Assembly (NCBI GenBank): GCA_963925035.1
Contig: CAWUSK010000020.1
Coordinates: 1 to 27,374, forward strand
From: UBA4466 sp963925035
GTDB taxonomy: Bacteria; Bacteroidota; Bacteroidia; Flavobacteriales_D; Crocinitomicaceae
DNA length: 27,374 bases
Reading direction: 5' to 3'
Both the position numbers and the translations under genes were made by a program. The notes beneath the pieces are model-generated. The model saw only the letters and a list, made by a program, of their open reading frames with translations, had not been told where the DNA came from and searched no databases. Within the stretch, counting starts at the first letter, position 1. Each line of letters opens with the position of its first letter. Positions 6,914 to 14,952 of this stretch are shown here, piece after piece.

Positions 6914-8623
6914 TTAGAGTTCATTTAATTTCATTTCCACGAAGTCAGCTAGTTTCGCAATGTGCGCAGAAGTAAAATCAAATTTAACGCCTGCAATTTC
7001 GTAGATCTCTGGTATTGAACGTGTATACGCCAATTTTAAGGCTTCCTTGTAGTCTGTAATGGCTTTTGTTTTGTTTTCCAAACTATTTTTCCAAACGCCC
7101 AACGCACCCAATTGTGCAATTCCATATTCGATATAATAAAAAGGAACTTCAAAAATGTGCAATTGTCGCTGCCATGATGTTGAAGCTACGTTTTCAAATC
7201 CAGTCCAATCTGTTAATCCTGTTCCGTATTCTTTTCCTAAAGAAACCCATTTGGCAGTGCGTTCTGTTTTTGAGTGAGTATGATTTTCATACAACCAGTG
7301 CTGAAATTCATCGACTTGTGCAATCCATGGAAGAATTTTTATAATAGATTCCAATTGTTCTTTTTTCGCTCGTTTGAAATCATCTTCGTTGGTGTAAAAA
7401 TGATTCCATTTCTCCATAGAAAGCAATTCCATCGACATAGAAGCCAATTCTGCTACTTCAGAAGGTAAGTTTTTAAATCCTGTCAATGCTAAGTCACGAC
7501 TTAGAAAAGAATGAATAGCGTGCCCGCCTTCGTGAACCATTGTTACTAAATCATTCGCTGAACCAACAGAATTCATAAAAATAAATGGAACTCCGATTTC
7601 GTAAAGCGGGTAATTGTAACCACCAGGAGATTTTCCATCTTTCGATTCAAGGTCCAAATGCTTCATTGTATCCATTGTTTGAATACAATCACCAAAATAA
7701 GGATCAATCTCATTGAACATTTTTACTGTTCCATCTAACAACTCCTTACTAGTTTTAAAAGGCTTCAATGGTTTTTTACCTTCTGGGTCAACATCTAGAT
7801 CCCACGGTTTAAACTTGTCTTTTCCGAGCAATACCAAGCGTTCTTCTTGAATTCGTTTAACAATTGGAACAATAACAGATTTTACTGAAGTGTGAAAGTC
7901 GTAACAATCTTGCACAGAGTAGTCAAAACGACCTAATGACTCCATTTTATAATCTCGGAAGTTTTTAAATCCCGCATTCAAAGCAATTTCGTGGCGCTTT
8001 TTCAAAAGAGAATCGAATAAATCGTCAAATGCATCGACATCTTTCATTCTGCGTTCTGTAATCTTCAAAAATGCTTCTTTACGCACATTTTCGTCTGTTT
8101 CTTTTAAAAGTTGAGACGCTTTTTGCATTGTCATTTTTTCGCTTTTGTATTCAATGCTTTGCGCTGCAGCAATTGCTCCGTACTTTTGGCATTCTTCATC
8201 TACAGCGGAAATGATAGGAATATTTTTTTCTTGGTACAATTCCAACGATTTACGCACGCTACGAAATAGAATAGAGTAGGCTGGATCGTTTTCCAACTCA
8301 GTAGCAAAAGAAACGTCATTCAATTTCCTATTCAATTGGTCTTCAAAAGGAGCAATTTTTGGTTGAATTTCTGAAACGAAAAACGAATAAGATTTACTCA
8401 ACTCCTCACTTGTTGTATCAATTGACATTTTAATGTAACGCCAAGCAGAATCTTCTTCCAATATTGCTTCTAGTTCACTCTGATCAGAAAGCCATTGAAG
8501 AAAATCTTCTTTGGAGTTCAATGTTCTATTAAGTAAGTCTGCAAAATAAGGTTCAATGGACGACCAATCACTAATTACAAGTTGGTTGTCAATAAAATTT
8601 CGAGATGGGCGTTCTATTTTCAT
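6914..8623 (-). CDS. M3-family oligoendopeptidase (PepF-like)
   Basis: A 569-residue cytoplasmic zinc metallopeptidase that cuts short peptides. The catalytic motif HEGGH is at 364-368 (zinc ligands H364 and H368, catalytic E365), and the third ligand is probably E392 in the following SEVAELAS helix. The remainder is the helical M3 fold, with characteristic ESLGRFDYSVQDCYDFH and a GGYNYPL substrate-side segment before the zinc site. The length fits the PepF/M3 family. I start at the ATG at 8621-8623. The frame is open 33 bases further, but that extension is the upstream gene's terminator hairpin and T-run read as protein (its Phe-Phe-Phe is the T-run), so it is not real. No signal peptide. 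Confidence 0.92.
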   Translation of the reverse strand: MKIERPSRNFIDNQLVISDWSSIEPYFADLLNRTLNSKEDFLQWLSDQSELEAILEEDSAWRYIKMSIDTTSEELSKSYSFFVSEIQPKIAPFEDQLNRKLNDVSFATELENDPAYSILFRSVRKSLELYQEKNIPIISAVDEECQKYGAIAAAQSIEYKSEKMTMQKASQLLKETDENVRKEAFLKITERRMKDVDAFDDLFDSLLKKRHEIALNAGFKNFRDYKMESLGRFDYSVQDCYDFHTSVKSVIVPIVKRIQEERLVLLGKDKFKPWDLDVDPEGKKPLKPFKTSKELLDGTVKMFNEIDPYFGDCIQTMDTMKHLDLESKDGKSPGGYNYPLYEIGVPFIFMNSVGSANDLVTMVHEGGHAIHSFLSRDLALTGFKNLPSEVAELASMSMELLSMEKWNHFYTNEDDFKRAKKEQLESIIKILPWIAQVDEFQHWLYENHTHSKTERTAKWVSLGKEYGTGLTDWTGFENVASTSWQRQLHIFEVPFYYIEYGIAQLGALGVWKNSLENKTKAITDYKEALKLAYTRSIPEIYEIAGVKFDFTSAHIAKLADFVEMKLNEL

Positions 8624-8626
8624 ATC

Positions 8627-8653
8627 AAAAAAAAAGTCGGCTAAACCGACTTT
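8627..8653 (-). terminator. Intrinsic terminator of the DUF5606 gene
   Basis: Minus strand: perfect eight-base stem AAAGTCGG / CCGACTTT with a five-base loop, running straight into nine T. It sits between the DUF5606 stop and the M3 peptidase ATG, so the peptidase needs its own promoter or read-through. Confidence 0.85.
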
Positions 8654-8658
8654 CAATA

Positions 8659-9222
8659 TTATTTGTTTGTTGTATTCTTTTTCGGTGCTGCTTTTTTAGC
8701 AGGAGCCTTTTTAGCGGCTGGTGCTTTTTTCGCTGCGGGTGTAGCTTTTTTCTCAGCTGGTTTTTTTGCTGCTGGTTTCTTTTCAGTTGTTTCTTCAGAT
8801 TTAACTGCTTTTTCTTTCTTGGCAGGTTTTTCTTCTTCAACTGGCTTCAAGTTATTTGAAGCGTGAAGAATGTTATACCATTGAAATAATTTCTTAATGT
8901 CAGAAGGATAAACACGTTCTTCGTCATAATTTGGCAGAATATCTATCAAAAATGCTTGAAGTGCTGTAATGTCTTCTTTGTGAGAAGGAGCAGTTCCTTT
9001 CGCTTGTTTCTTGTATATGTCAGCAAAGATATCTCTCAATGGTTTGTCACCTTCAACAGTATAAATACTGATATCATCCAACGCTGAAATACGATCGCTA
9101 GCATATGCTGGAAATCGTTTATTTTCCGTTAATGAGTCAACAATAATGCTGTTTTTTCCTTGCGCCACAACTTTAAAAAGTCCCGGTCGACCTGAAATTG
9201 AAATAATACCTGATAAATCCAT
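8659..9222 (-). CDS. DUF5606 protein with Lys/Ala/Pro-rich histone-H1-like tail
   Basis: A 187-residue protein in two parts. Residues 1-120 match DUF5606, a Bacteroidota family: the opening MDLSGIISISGRPGLFKVV, a VDSLTENKRFPAY segment, and a helical second half ending VYPSDIKKLFQWYNIL. Residues 127-187 are low-complexity Lys/Ala/Pro/Glu with repeated PAKK/PAAKK units, resembling the basic tails of histone H1 or bacterial Hc1/AlgP-like proteins, which usually bind nucleic acid. The domain's function is unknown; nucleic-acid binding by the tail is inference. ATG start. A TAATTTTG element, a perfect -7 match on the minus strand, lies about 20 bases upstream (9242-9249), without a clear -33 partner. 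A strong terminator follows. Confidence 0.8.
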   Translation of the reverse strand: MDLSGIISISGRPGLFKVVAQGKNSIIVDSLTENKRFPAYASDRISALDDISIYTVEGDKPLRDIFADIYKKQAKGTAPSHKEDITALQAFLIDILPNYDEERVYPSDIKKLFQWYNILHASNNLKPVEEEKPAKKEKAVKSEETTEKKPAAKKPAEKKATPAAKKAPAAKKAPAKKAAPKKNTTNK

Positions 9223-9270
9223 TTAATAAATTTTAAAACTCCAAAATTAGAAACTTCTTTGAGTTATTGA

Positions 9271-11595
9271 TTATAATCGAATGATTTTTGAAAAGAATAT
9301 TCCTTTTGCAGTCGCAACTTTGAGCGTATAAACACCTTGTGCGATTCCGTTCAATGAGAAATTGTTTCCGTTATTTCGGTTCAATTGTGTTTGATTTCCG
9401 TTCAAGTCAAACAAAAATGCAGTCTCAACATTTTCATCAACTAAGACTTGAATGTTACTTTCTGCAGGATTTGGATACACGTTTATTATAACAGAGTTAT
9501 GTTCATCTATACCAGCGGTAACAATTTCATTCGCAGAAACAGCTGAACAACCATCTGTATTATACACTTCAACGGTATAAGTTCCATACGGAGGAGTAAT
9601 AATTAATGTCTGGTCGTTTTCACCATTAATAGGAGCTCCGTTCAATGTCCAATCAAAGTATGTTCCTGCTGACGTAACGAGACTGCTTGAAGTTACTTGT
9701 TGGTCAATAGTCGGAACGCTAGGTATAGTTTGTTCTAATAGTGTGTTTAACGCATGTGCTTTACCAAATCCGTAGACATTATTTGGCACAGTCCCTGTGA
9801 AGGCATCTGAATAAGCTGAGTTTTGTAAATCTGTCATAAAGTCTTGGTAAGTTGCTCTACTGCATCTTTCTAAGTATAATGCAGCAATTCCAGCAACTAC
9901 TGGTGACGCTAGCGATGTACCTCCATTTCTACCGTGCCATCCATTCGAGTCAATAGAGTTGTACAAACCTGGACTTGCTAATAATGCAAGTGGGTAAGCA
10001 CTAAGCGACATGTCTCCAGCTGCCGAAATGTTTGGTTTTTGAAGGTCATGTCTATTTGGACCTTTGCTTGAATTGGGACTTAAATTACCAACAGGATTAG
10101 GGTAAGATATTTCAACTAAATTTTTATTGATGTGGCCACGTCTATTTTGAAAATTTCCTACAGAAACAACTTTTTCTGAGCAATTCCAAGATGAAACGAT
10201 ACTCTGATTCAAGTCAGGTGCAACATAATATATAGAGTCTGGGAAATTTGCCAATGGCGCAGCGGCAGGGTAGATTGCGTTTAACTGAAAATTCAAACCA
10301 CTCCATAAATCATATTTTCCGCTTCCTTTTGTTTCAAATCGATAGCGGTAAGCCGTTGAGTCAATACTTGCCAGTAATTGAAACTGTAAATCTGTCCCGA
10401 TTTGATCTAGATAAACCTCAATTGTAGCAATACGGTTTCCATTGTTCCAAATTGTATCGTAGATAACACCACCCAAAGCAGAAGTTGCTCCGTGAAAAGC
10501 TGTTCTTCCTCTAAAGTCCCAGCTTGGTCCTTCAGTATCTGCTCCAAAGGCAAAATCAAAAGTAGCATCTGATAAATCTGTCCAAAGTTCAAAGAATATT
10601 TTATTTGCCCCAAGTTGGTTTGTAGGATTATTCTGAAACCAAACAAAATTTGTATCTGCTGTTACTATGCTTTTTTGATGATAAGGATTGAAGGCGCCAG
10701 AGTTACCAGCAGCGGATACAACAATTCGTCCTGGCTTTTGATCTAATAAATCTTCTATTATTTCTGATGCAGGGTCATTTCCGTCGTGACTTCCTAAATA
10801 GCTGCCTAAACTTAAATTCACGACTGCAGGCATTCCAAGCGAATCAGCAACTTTAAAAATATAGTCACAAGCATCAGCAACGGTCAATGTCCAGTTTTGA
10901 CGGTTAAAATCTGTTTTTACAGCTATTATTGTTGCTTCAGGAGCCATTCCTTTATTTTGACCACATGCCAAACCATTCCCGGCTGCTTGTCCGGCAACAG
11001 TTGTTCCGTGACCTTGTGTATCGTTACTTGTGCATGTTCCATTGCTAATTGATAAACTATCCCAAACAAAACCATAACCATAAGGTTGCGGTGAGCTTGC
11101 ATTATCAGGCATAGTTTGATCCCAAAAGCGAACAGTTCTCAGAACGCCACTCGAATCAATGAAGTCAGGATGATTGAAGTCGATTCCAGTATCCACAATG
11201 CCTATTACAACTCCCTTACCTGTAAAACCAGATTCTAATCCACCTGTTCCTGCATGCACTTCATTTACAAAGTGATGAGCTCTAGCTGAATCACTCATAA
11301 GACTTGGTGGAGCGAATTCGAAATAATAATTAGTTAATTCCTTAGAATCATGCTTGTGATTGATCCATTCAGGAGTGGTTGTAATAAATATCCAATTTTC
11401 GGAACTGTATTTGATTGTTACGTTTTCCCGTTCAAGCAATTCTAAATTCTGAATGTTATTAGGGACACAGAAAGTTGTGTTTTCATTTGGATTATTTTCC
11501 AATAACGCTTTAAAACCTAGCTTTTGGCTGAAGTTCAGATTAGACATGAAAAGGAATGATACTACTAGTAGAATAGAGTTAATTTTGTTTGCCAT
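9271..11595 (-). CDS. Secreted S8 subtilase with type IX secretion sorting domain
   Basis: A 774-residue exported serine protease. Order: signal peptide (about 1-23, ending NFSQ); N-terminal segment; subtilisin fold with D135 (GIVDTGID), H196 (GHGTTVAG), oxyanion N298 (AAGNSG) and nucleophile S561 (GTSLASP). An insertion of about 170 residues between N298 and the nucleophile probably forms a beta-rich, jellyroll-like subdomain. A short Ig-like segment is at about 630-695, and a C-terminal sorting domain from about 702 begins VYPNP and ends GVYTLKVATAKGIFFSKII. That last domain directs export and surface attachment or release by the type IX system. All catalytic residues are present. It is divergent from a second subtilase gene, with 115 bases between the two starts. 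Confidence 0.93.
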   Translation of the reverse strand: MANKINSILLVVSFLFMSNLNFSQKLGFKALLENNPNENTTFCVPNNIQNLELLERENVTIKYSSENWIFITTTPEWINHKHDSKELTNYYFEFAPPSLMSDSARAHHFVNEVHAGTGGLESGFTGKGVVIGIVDTGIDFNHPDFIDSSGVLRTVRFWDQTMPDNASSPQPYGYGFVWDSLSISNGTCTSNDTQGHGTTVAGQAAGNGLACGQNKGMAPEATIIAVKTDFNRQNWTLTVADACDYIFKVADSLGMPAVVNLSLGSYLGSHDGNDPASEIIEDLLDQKPGRIVVSAAGNSGAFNPYHQKSIVTADTNFVWFQNNPTNQLGANKIFFELWTDLSDATFDFAFGADTEGPSWDFRGRTAFHGATSALGGVIYDTIWNNGNRIATIEVYLDQIGTDLQFQLLASIDSTAYRYRFETKGSGKYDLWSGLNFQLNAIYPAAAPLANFPDSIYYVAPDLNQSIVSSWNCSEKVVSVGNFQNRRGHINKNLVEISYPNPVGNLSPNSSKGPNRHDLQKPNISAAGDMSLSAYPLALLASPGLYNSIDSNGWHGRNGGTSLASPVVAGIAALYLERCSRATYQDFMTDLQNSAYSDAFTGTVPNNVYGFGKAHALNTLLEQTIPSVPTIDQQVTSSSLVTSAGTYFDWTLNGAPINGENDQTLIITPPYGTYTVEVYNTDGCSAVSANEIVTAGIDEHNSVIINVYPNPAESNIQVLVDENVETAFLFDLNGNQTQLNRNNGNNFSLNGIAQGVYTLKVATAKGIFFSKIIRL

Positions 11596-11710
11596 TGGTC
11601 ATTGATTTATACCTTATAGACGTAAATATACACCGAATGGCTAATTTTTTGGCAACCATTCACAGAATAGTTTTAATTTTACCCAAGAAATTTTAGAAAA
11701 CCTGAATATT

Positions 11711-13273
11711 ATGAATAAAATCGTTATCAAATTATCATTAAGCCTTTTTGCATTTGGTATTACTAATGTAGTTTCAGCACAACAAGTTGATAAAAAGGTG
11801 TTAAACTGGTACAATGGTGCTGCAGGTATGCAAACTGAGAAAGCATACAAAAAAGTTAAGAAGAAAGAATCAACTACTGTTGTCGTTGCAATTATCGATT
11901 CAGGAATGGATATCGAGCACGAAGACTTGCAAGGTAAGATCTGGACAAATACTAAGGAAATTGCAGGAAATGGAATTGATGATGATAACAACGGCTATAT
12001 CGATGACATTCACGGATGGAATTTCTTAGGAAATAGTAAAGGTGAAAACGCAAACGATATGCGTTTAGAAAAAACGAGAATTTTAGCTAACCTTTCTAAA
12101 AAAGCAGCTTCTGAATTGTTAACTGCTGATGAACAAACACTTTTAGAAGAAGTTAAAAAATCTGTAGAGGAAGATAGAGGAGAATACGAAGGTTATTTGG
12201 CTCAAATGGATATGATGGGACCAATGATTGCAAATATCCCAGCTATGGTTGCCTCAGAGATTGGTAAAGAAGACTATAGCATGAAGGATCTTCAAAAATG
12301 GAAAGCACCAGCTGAAAAAGCACAAATGAAACAATTTGCAATTGCTATATTGAATGGTGACTTGTCAGAAGAATCAATGGTGAAGCAAAAAGAGCAAATT
12401 CAAGGAATGTTGGATACACATTTAAATCCTGATTTTGACGGGCGTGCTTTAGTAGGTGATAATCCAGATGATTTTAACGATAAAACTTACGGTAACAATG
12501 ATGTTGAAGGTCCAGATGCATTGCACGGAACGCACGTTGGTGGAATTGTTGGTGCTGTTAGAGGGAATAAATTAGGTGGTAACGGTGTTGCTAACAATGT
12601 TTTATTGATGTCATTAAGAGCTGTTCCTAATGGAGATGAGTTCGATAAAGATATCGCATTGGCTATTCGTTATGCAGTTGATAATGGAGCTTCTATTATT
12701 AATATGTCATTTGGTAAAGCATACTCTCCGCATCAAACAGAAGTATTTGAAGCATTTAAATATGCTGATTCAAAAGGAGTTTTATGTGTGCATGCTGCAG
12801 GTAACGACCATAAAGACATCGATACTGAACCAAATTTCCCGACTTCAGTATATTCTTTTCAAACTAAAAAGTTAGATCACTTTTTAACAATTGGTTCAAG
12901 TTCGAAAGATACTGAGGAACACTTAGCTTCTTCGTTCTCTAACTTCGGACAAAAATCAGTTGACGTTTTTGCTCCAGGTTCTGAAATATACAATTCGGTA
13001 CCTCAAAGTGATTACGCTGTGCTTCAAGGAACTTCAATGGCTTGTCCAATGGTTGCTGGTGCTGCTGCATTTTTAAAATCATATTTTCCGAATAAATCAA
13101 TGAAAGAGATTGCTGATGTAATGTTAAAATCTTCTCGTTCTTACAAAGGTGTTCAACAAACTCATCCAGGAACGAAAAAAATGGCTGATTTCGGAACATT
13201 ATCTGTAACAGGTGGTGTTGTAGATTTATACAGCGCTGTTTTAATGTTAATGGCTGAAGAAAGCGGAAAATAA
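11711..13273 (+). CDS. Secreted S8 subtilase with a large insertion between Asp and His
   Basis: A 520-residue exported serine protease with signal peptide (1-23, cleavage after VSA). Catalytic residues are D63 (IIDSGMD), H272 (LHGTHVGG), oxyanion N365 (AAGND) and S442 (GTSMACP), all intact. The distance from Asp to His is 209 residues, against roughly 30-60 in typical subtilases: residues about 105-235 form a charged, mainly helical insertion rich in Lys, Glu and Met. It has no type IX sorting domain, so it should be periplasmic or exported by another route. It shares no close similarity with the neighbouring divergent subtilase outside the catalytic motifs. A perfect hairpin terminator follows 25 bases after the stop, so it is monocistronic. 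Confidence 0.92.
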   Translation: MNKIVIKLSLSLFAFGITNVVSAQQVDKKVLNWYNGAAGMQTEKAYKKVKKKESTTVVVAIIDSGMDIEHEDLQGKIWTNTKEIAGNGIDDDNNGYIDDIHGWNFLGNSKGENANDMRLEKTRILANLSKKAASELLTADEQTLLEEVKKSVEEDRGEYEGYLAQMDMMGPMIANIPAMVASEIGKEDYSMKDLQKWKAPAEKAQMKQFAIAILNGDLSEESMVKQKEQIQGMLDTHLNPDFDGRALVGDNPDDFNDKTYGNNDVEGPDALHGTHVGGIVGAVRGNKLGGNGVANNVLLMSLRAVPNGDEFDKDIALAIRYAVDNGASIINMSFGKAYSPHQTEVFEAFKYADSKGVLCVHAAGNDHKDIDTEPNFPTSVYSFQTKKLDHFLTIGSSSKDTEEHLASSFSNFGQKSVDVFAPGSEIYNSVPQSDYAVLQGTSMACPMVAGAAAFLKSYFPNKSMKEIADVMLKSSRSYKGVQQTHPGTKKMADFGTLSVTGGVVDLYSAVLMLMAEESGK

Positions 13274-13297
13274 TAGAATTAGTATTCTTTTAAAGAA

Positions 13298-13329
13298 AGG
13301 TTGTTAACTTTGGTTAGCAACCTTTTTTA
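13298..13329 (+). terminator. Intrinsic terminator of the 520-residue subtilase gene
   Basis: AGGTTGTTAAC / GTTAGCAACCT makes an 11-pair stem (one G-T pair) with a TTTG loop, followed by six T. Confidence 0.9.
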
Positions 13330-13341
13330 TTTATAAAAAGT

Positions 13342-13782
13342 ATGAAAAACAGAATTTTACTCGTTGTTTTGTTGATTGTTTTTAACGGTACGGCGCAATT
13401 AGATCAATTTATAGACGATTGGCATTTAGCCGCAACGAACGCTGACTATACTCTTTATTTTGGCGCAATGGATGAGTCCTTTGTGTTTTTGGGAACAGCC
13501 CCAGGTGAGCGATGGGAGAAAGAAGCTTTTTCGGCATTTTCAAAACCTTACTTTGACAAAGGTAAAGCTTGGGACTTCAAAGCATCGAACCGTCTTTGGA
13601 TGTTTTCTAGTAATAAGAAAATGGCCTGGTTTGATGAAGATTTAAACACATGGATGGAAGGTTGTCGCGGAAGTGGAATAGTGGTTAAGAAAAAAGGAGA
13701 ATGGAAACTCGTTTATTATAATTTAACTATTCTTATCGAAAACGAGAAAATAGATGAGTTTATAGCGATTAGAAAAAAATAA
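13342..13782 (+). CDS. Exported SnoaL-like (NTF2-fold) protein
   Basis: A 146-residue protein with a signal peptide (1-18, ending NGTAQ) and one NTF2-like domain of the SnoaL_3/DUF4440 kind: a helix QLDQFIDDWHLAATNADYTLYFGAM, the pocket strand ESFVFLGTAPGERW, a helix around EAFSAFSKPYF, and strands ending RGSGIVVKKKGEWKLVYYNLTI. Such domains bind small ligands or act as isomerases or dehydratases; the substrate cannot be told and many members have no known activity. It lies 12 bases after the subtilase terminator, with no obvious partner, and ends in a terminator shared with the convergent transaldolase gene. Confidence 0.75.
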   Translation: MKNRILLVVLLIVFNGTAQLDQFIDDWHLAATNADYTLYFGAMDESFVFLGTAPGERWEKEAFSAFSKPYFDKGKAWDFKASNRLWMFSSNKKMAWFDEDLNTWMEGCRGSGIVVKKKGEWKLVYYNLTILIENEKIDEFIAIRKK

Positions 13783-13785
13783 AAC

Positions 13786-13807
13786 AGGAGATGAATACTC
13801 ACCTCCT
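13786..13807. terminator. Bidirectional terminator between the SnoaL-like and transaldolase genes
   Basis: AGGAGATGA-ATAC-TCACCTCCT forms a nine-base stem with one mismatch. It is followed by TTTCT on the plus strand and by a T-rich tract on the minus strand, so it can serve both convergent genes. Confidence 0.7.
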
Positions 13808-13823
13808 TTCTAACTTAAATTAT

Positions 13824-14480
13824 TTAATTATTTCCTTTTGCGTGATCCGCTAAGAATTGTTCTAAGCCAGAAGTAGTTAATGGATGACCAGCCAATGCTT
13901 TAATTGCTTTTAAAGGTCCCGTCATAACGTCAGAACCTAGTTCGGCACAATTAATAATATGCATCGGGTGTCGAACAGAAGCGGCTAATATTTGAGTGTC
14001 AAAGCAATAATTGTCATAAATCAATCGAATTTGTGCGATTAAATCCAAACCATTCGTTGAAATGTCATCCAATCTCCCTAAAAATGGAGAAATGTATGTT
14101 GCGCCTGCTTTTGCTGCTAATAAAGCCTGGCCAGCTGAGAAAATAAGCGTGCAATTGGTTTTAATTTCCTTCGAAGAGAAATATTTAATTGCTTTAATTC
14201 CTTCAATTATCATCGGAACCTTAACTACAATGTTTTTATGCAATGCTGCCAATTGCTCTCCCTCACGAATGATTCCTTCATAATCAGTAGAAATAACTTC
14301 AGCACTAACTGGTCCATCAACTATATTGCAAATCTCGACATAATGATTTAGGATGTTTTGAGCTCCTGCAATTCCTTCTTTCGCCATTAAAGTTGGATTG
14401 GTTGTTACACCATCCAATATCCCCATGTCGTTGGCTTCTTTAATTTCTTGTAGGTTGGCTGTATCAATGAAGAATTTCAT
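13824..14480 (-). CDS. Small-type transaldolase (TalC/FSA family)
   Basis: A 218-residue class I aldolase of the compact transaldolase/fructose-6-phosphate-aldolase family, acting in the non-oxidative pentose phosphate pathway. Active-site residues are D6 (FIDTAN), N28 (TTNPT), E61 and the Schiff-base lysine K87 (VVKVPM). The residue that separates the two activities is F133, in YISPFLGR. Transaldolases have Phe at this point and E. coli fructose-6-phosphate aldolase has Tyr, so transaldolase is the better call. ATG start. A TAAATTTG element matching the -7 consensus lies at 14497-14504 on the minus strand, without a clear -33 partner. Confidence 0.9.
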   Translation of the reverse strand: MKFFIDTANLQEIKEANDMGILDGVTTNPTLMAKEGIAGAQNILNHYVEICNIVDGPVSAEVISTDYEGIIREGEQLAALHKNIVVKVPMIIEGIKAIKYFSSKEIKTNCTLIFSAGQALLAAKAGATYISPFLGRLDDISTNGLDLIAQIRLIYDNYCFDTQILAASVRHPMHIINCAELGSDVMTGPLKAIKALAGHPLTTSGLEQFLADHAKGNN

Positions 14481-14613
14481 AATTATTGTTTTTTTTCAAA
14501 TTTAAGGTTAATTAAAGAGGATAAATTGAAGTTTTAAAAATTGATTTCAACAAATCATTAACATTTTTATTCTTAATTTAAAAGACTTATCTTTATTTAA
14601 AATTTAAAACAAA

Positions 14614-14952
14614 ATGAAACAAATACTAATAACCCTAGCTTTGGTTTGCGGATTTCAATTCGCAATTAGTGCTCAATCAGTGTTTTCATCAAGTAGCAAG
14701 TACGATGCTGATGTGAAAGTGTATGTTGCAAGCAGTAAATACGACGCCCATTTGGTTGTTTATAAATGCAGTTCAAAGTACGATGCAACAGATAACAAAG
14801 GACTTTGGTTTTTTGCTTCAAGTAAATATGATGCTAAAAAAGTCATCTATTTTGTAGATAGTAAATACGATGCTGATTTGATTATCTATTTCTCTGACAG
14901 TAAATATGATGCTGAGTGGCGTGATAGTAGTAGAAAGCAATTAATGTACTAA
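14614..14952 (+). CDS. Secreted SKYDA-repeat protein (DUF6150-like)
   Basis: A 112-residue exported protein: signal peptide 1-20 (cleavage after ISA) followed by six copies of SKYDA at residues 28, 41, 54, 70, 83 and 96. The period is exactly 13 residues except between copies three and four, where three extra residues occur. Each copy is followed by a short alternating hydrophobic strand of the form VxVYxx or IIYF. This looks like DUF6150, a small repeat family of Bacteroidota and related bacteria. A stacked beta-repeat or fibre is a reasonable guess from the strict short period, but no function is established. ATG start. The stop overlaps the stop of the convergent DUF1853 gene. Confidence 0.8.
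   Translation: MKQILITLALVCGFQFAISAQSVFSSSSKYDADVKVYVASSKYDAHLVVYKCSSKYDATDNKGLWFFASSKYDAKKVIYFVDSKYDADLIIYFSDSKYDAEWRDSSRKQLMY

Noticed and set aside
8605..8866. Phe/Ala/Gly-rich plus-strand reading frames
   Set aside because: They are the antisense of the Lys/Ala-rich tail of the DUF5606 protein and the adjacent terminator; the composition follows from codon bias of the real gene.
11641..11991. A 116-residue leftward frame covering the start of the second subtilase
   Set aside because: It is antisense to the signal peptide and catalytic Asp region of an intact protease; its hydrophobic look comes from that.
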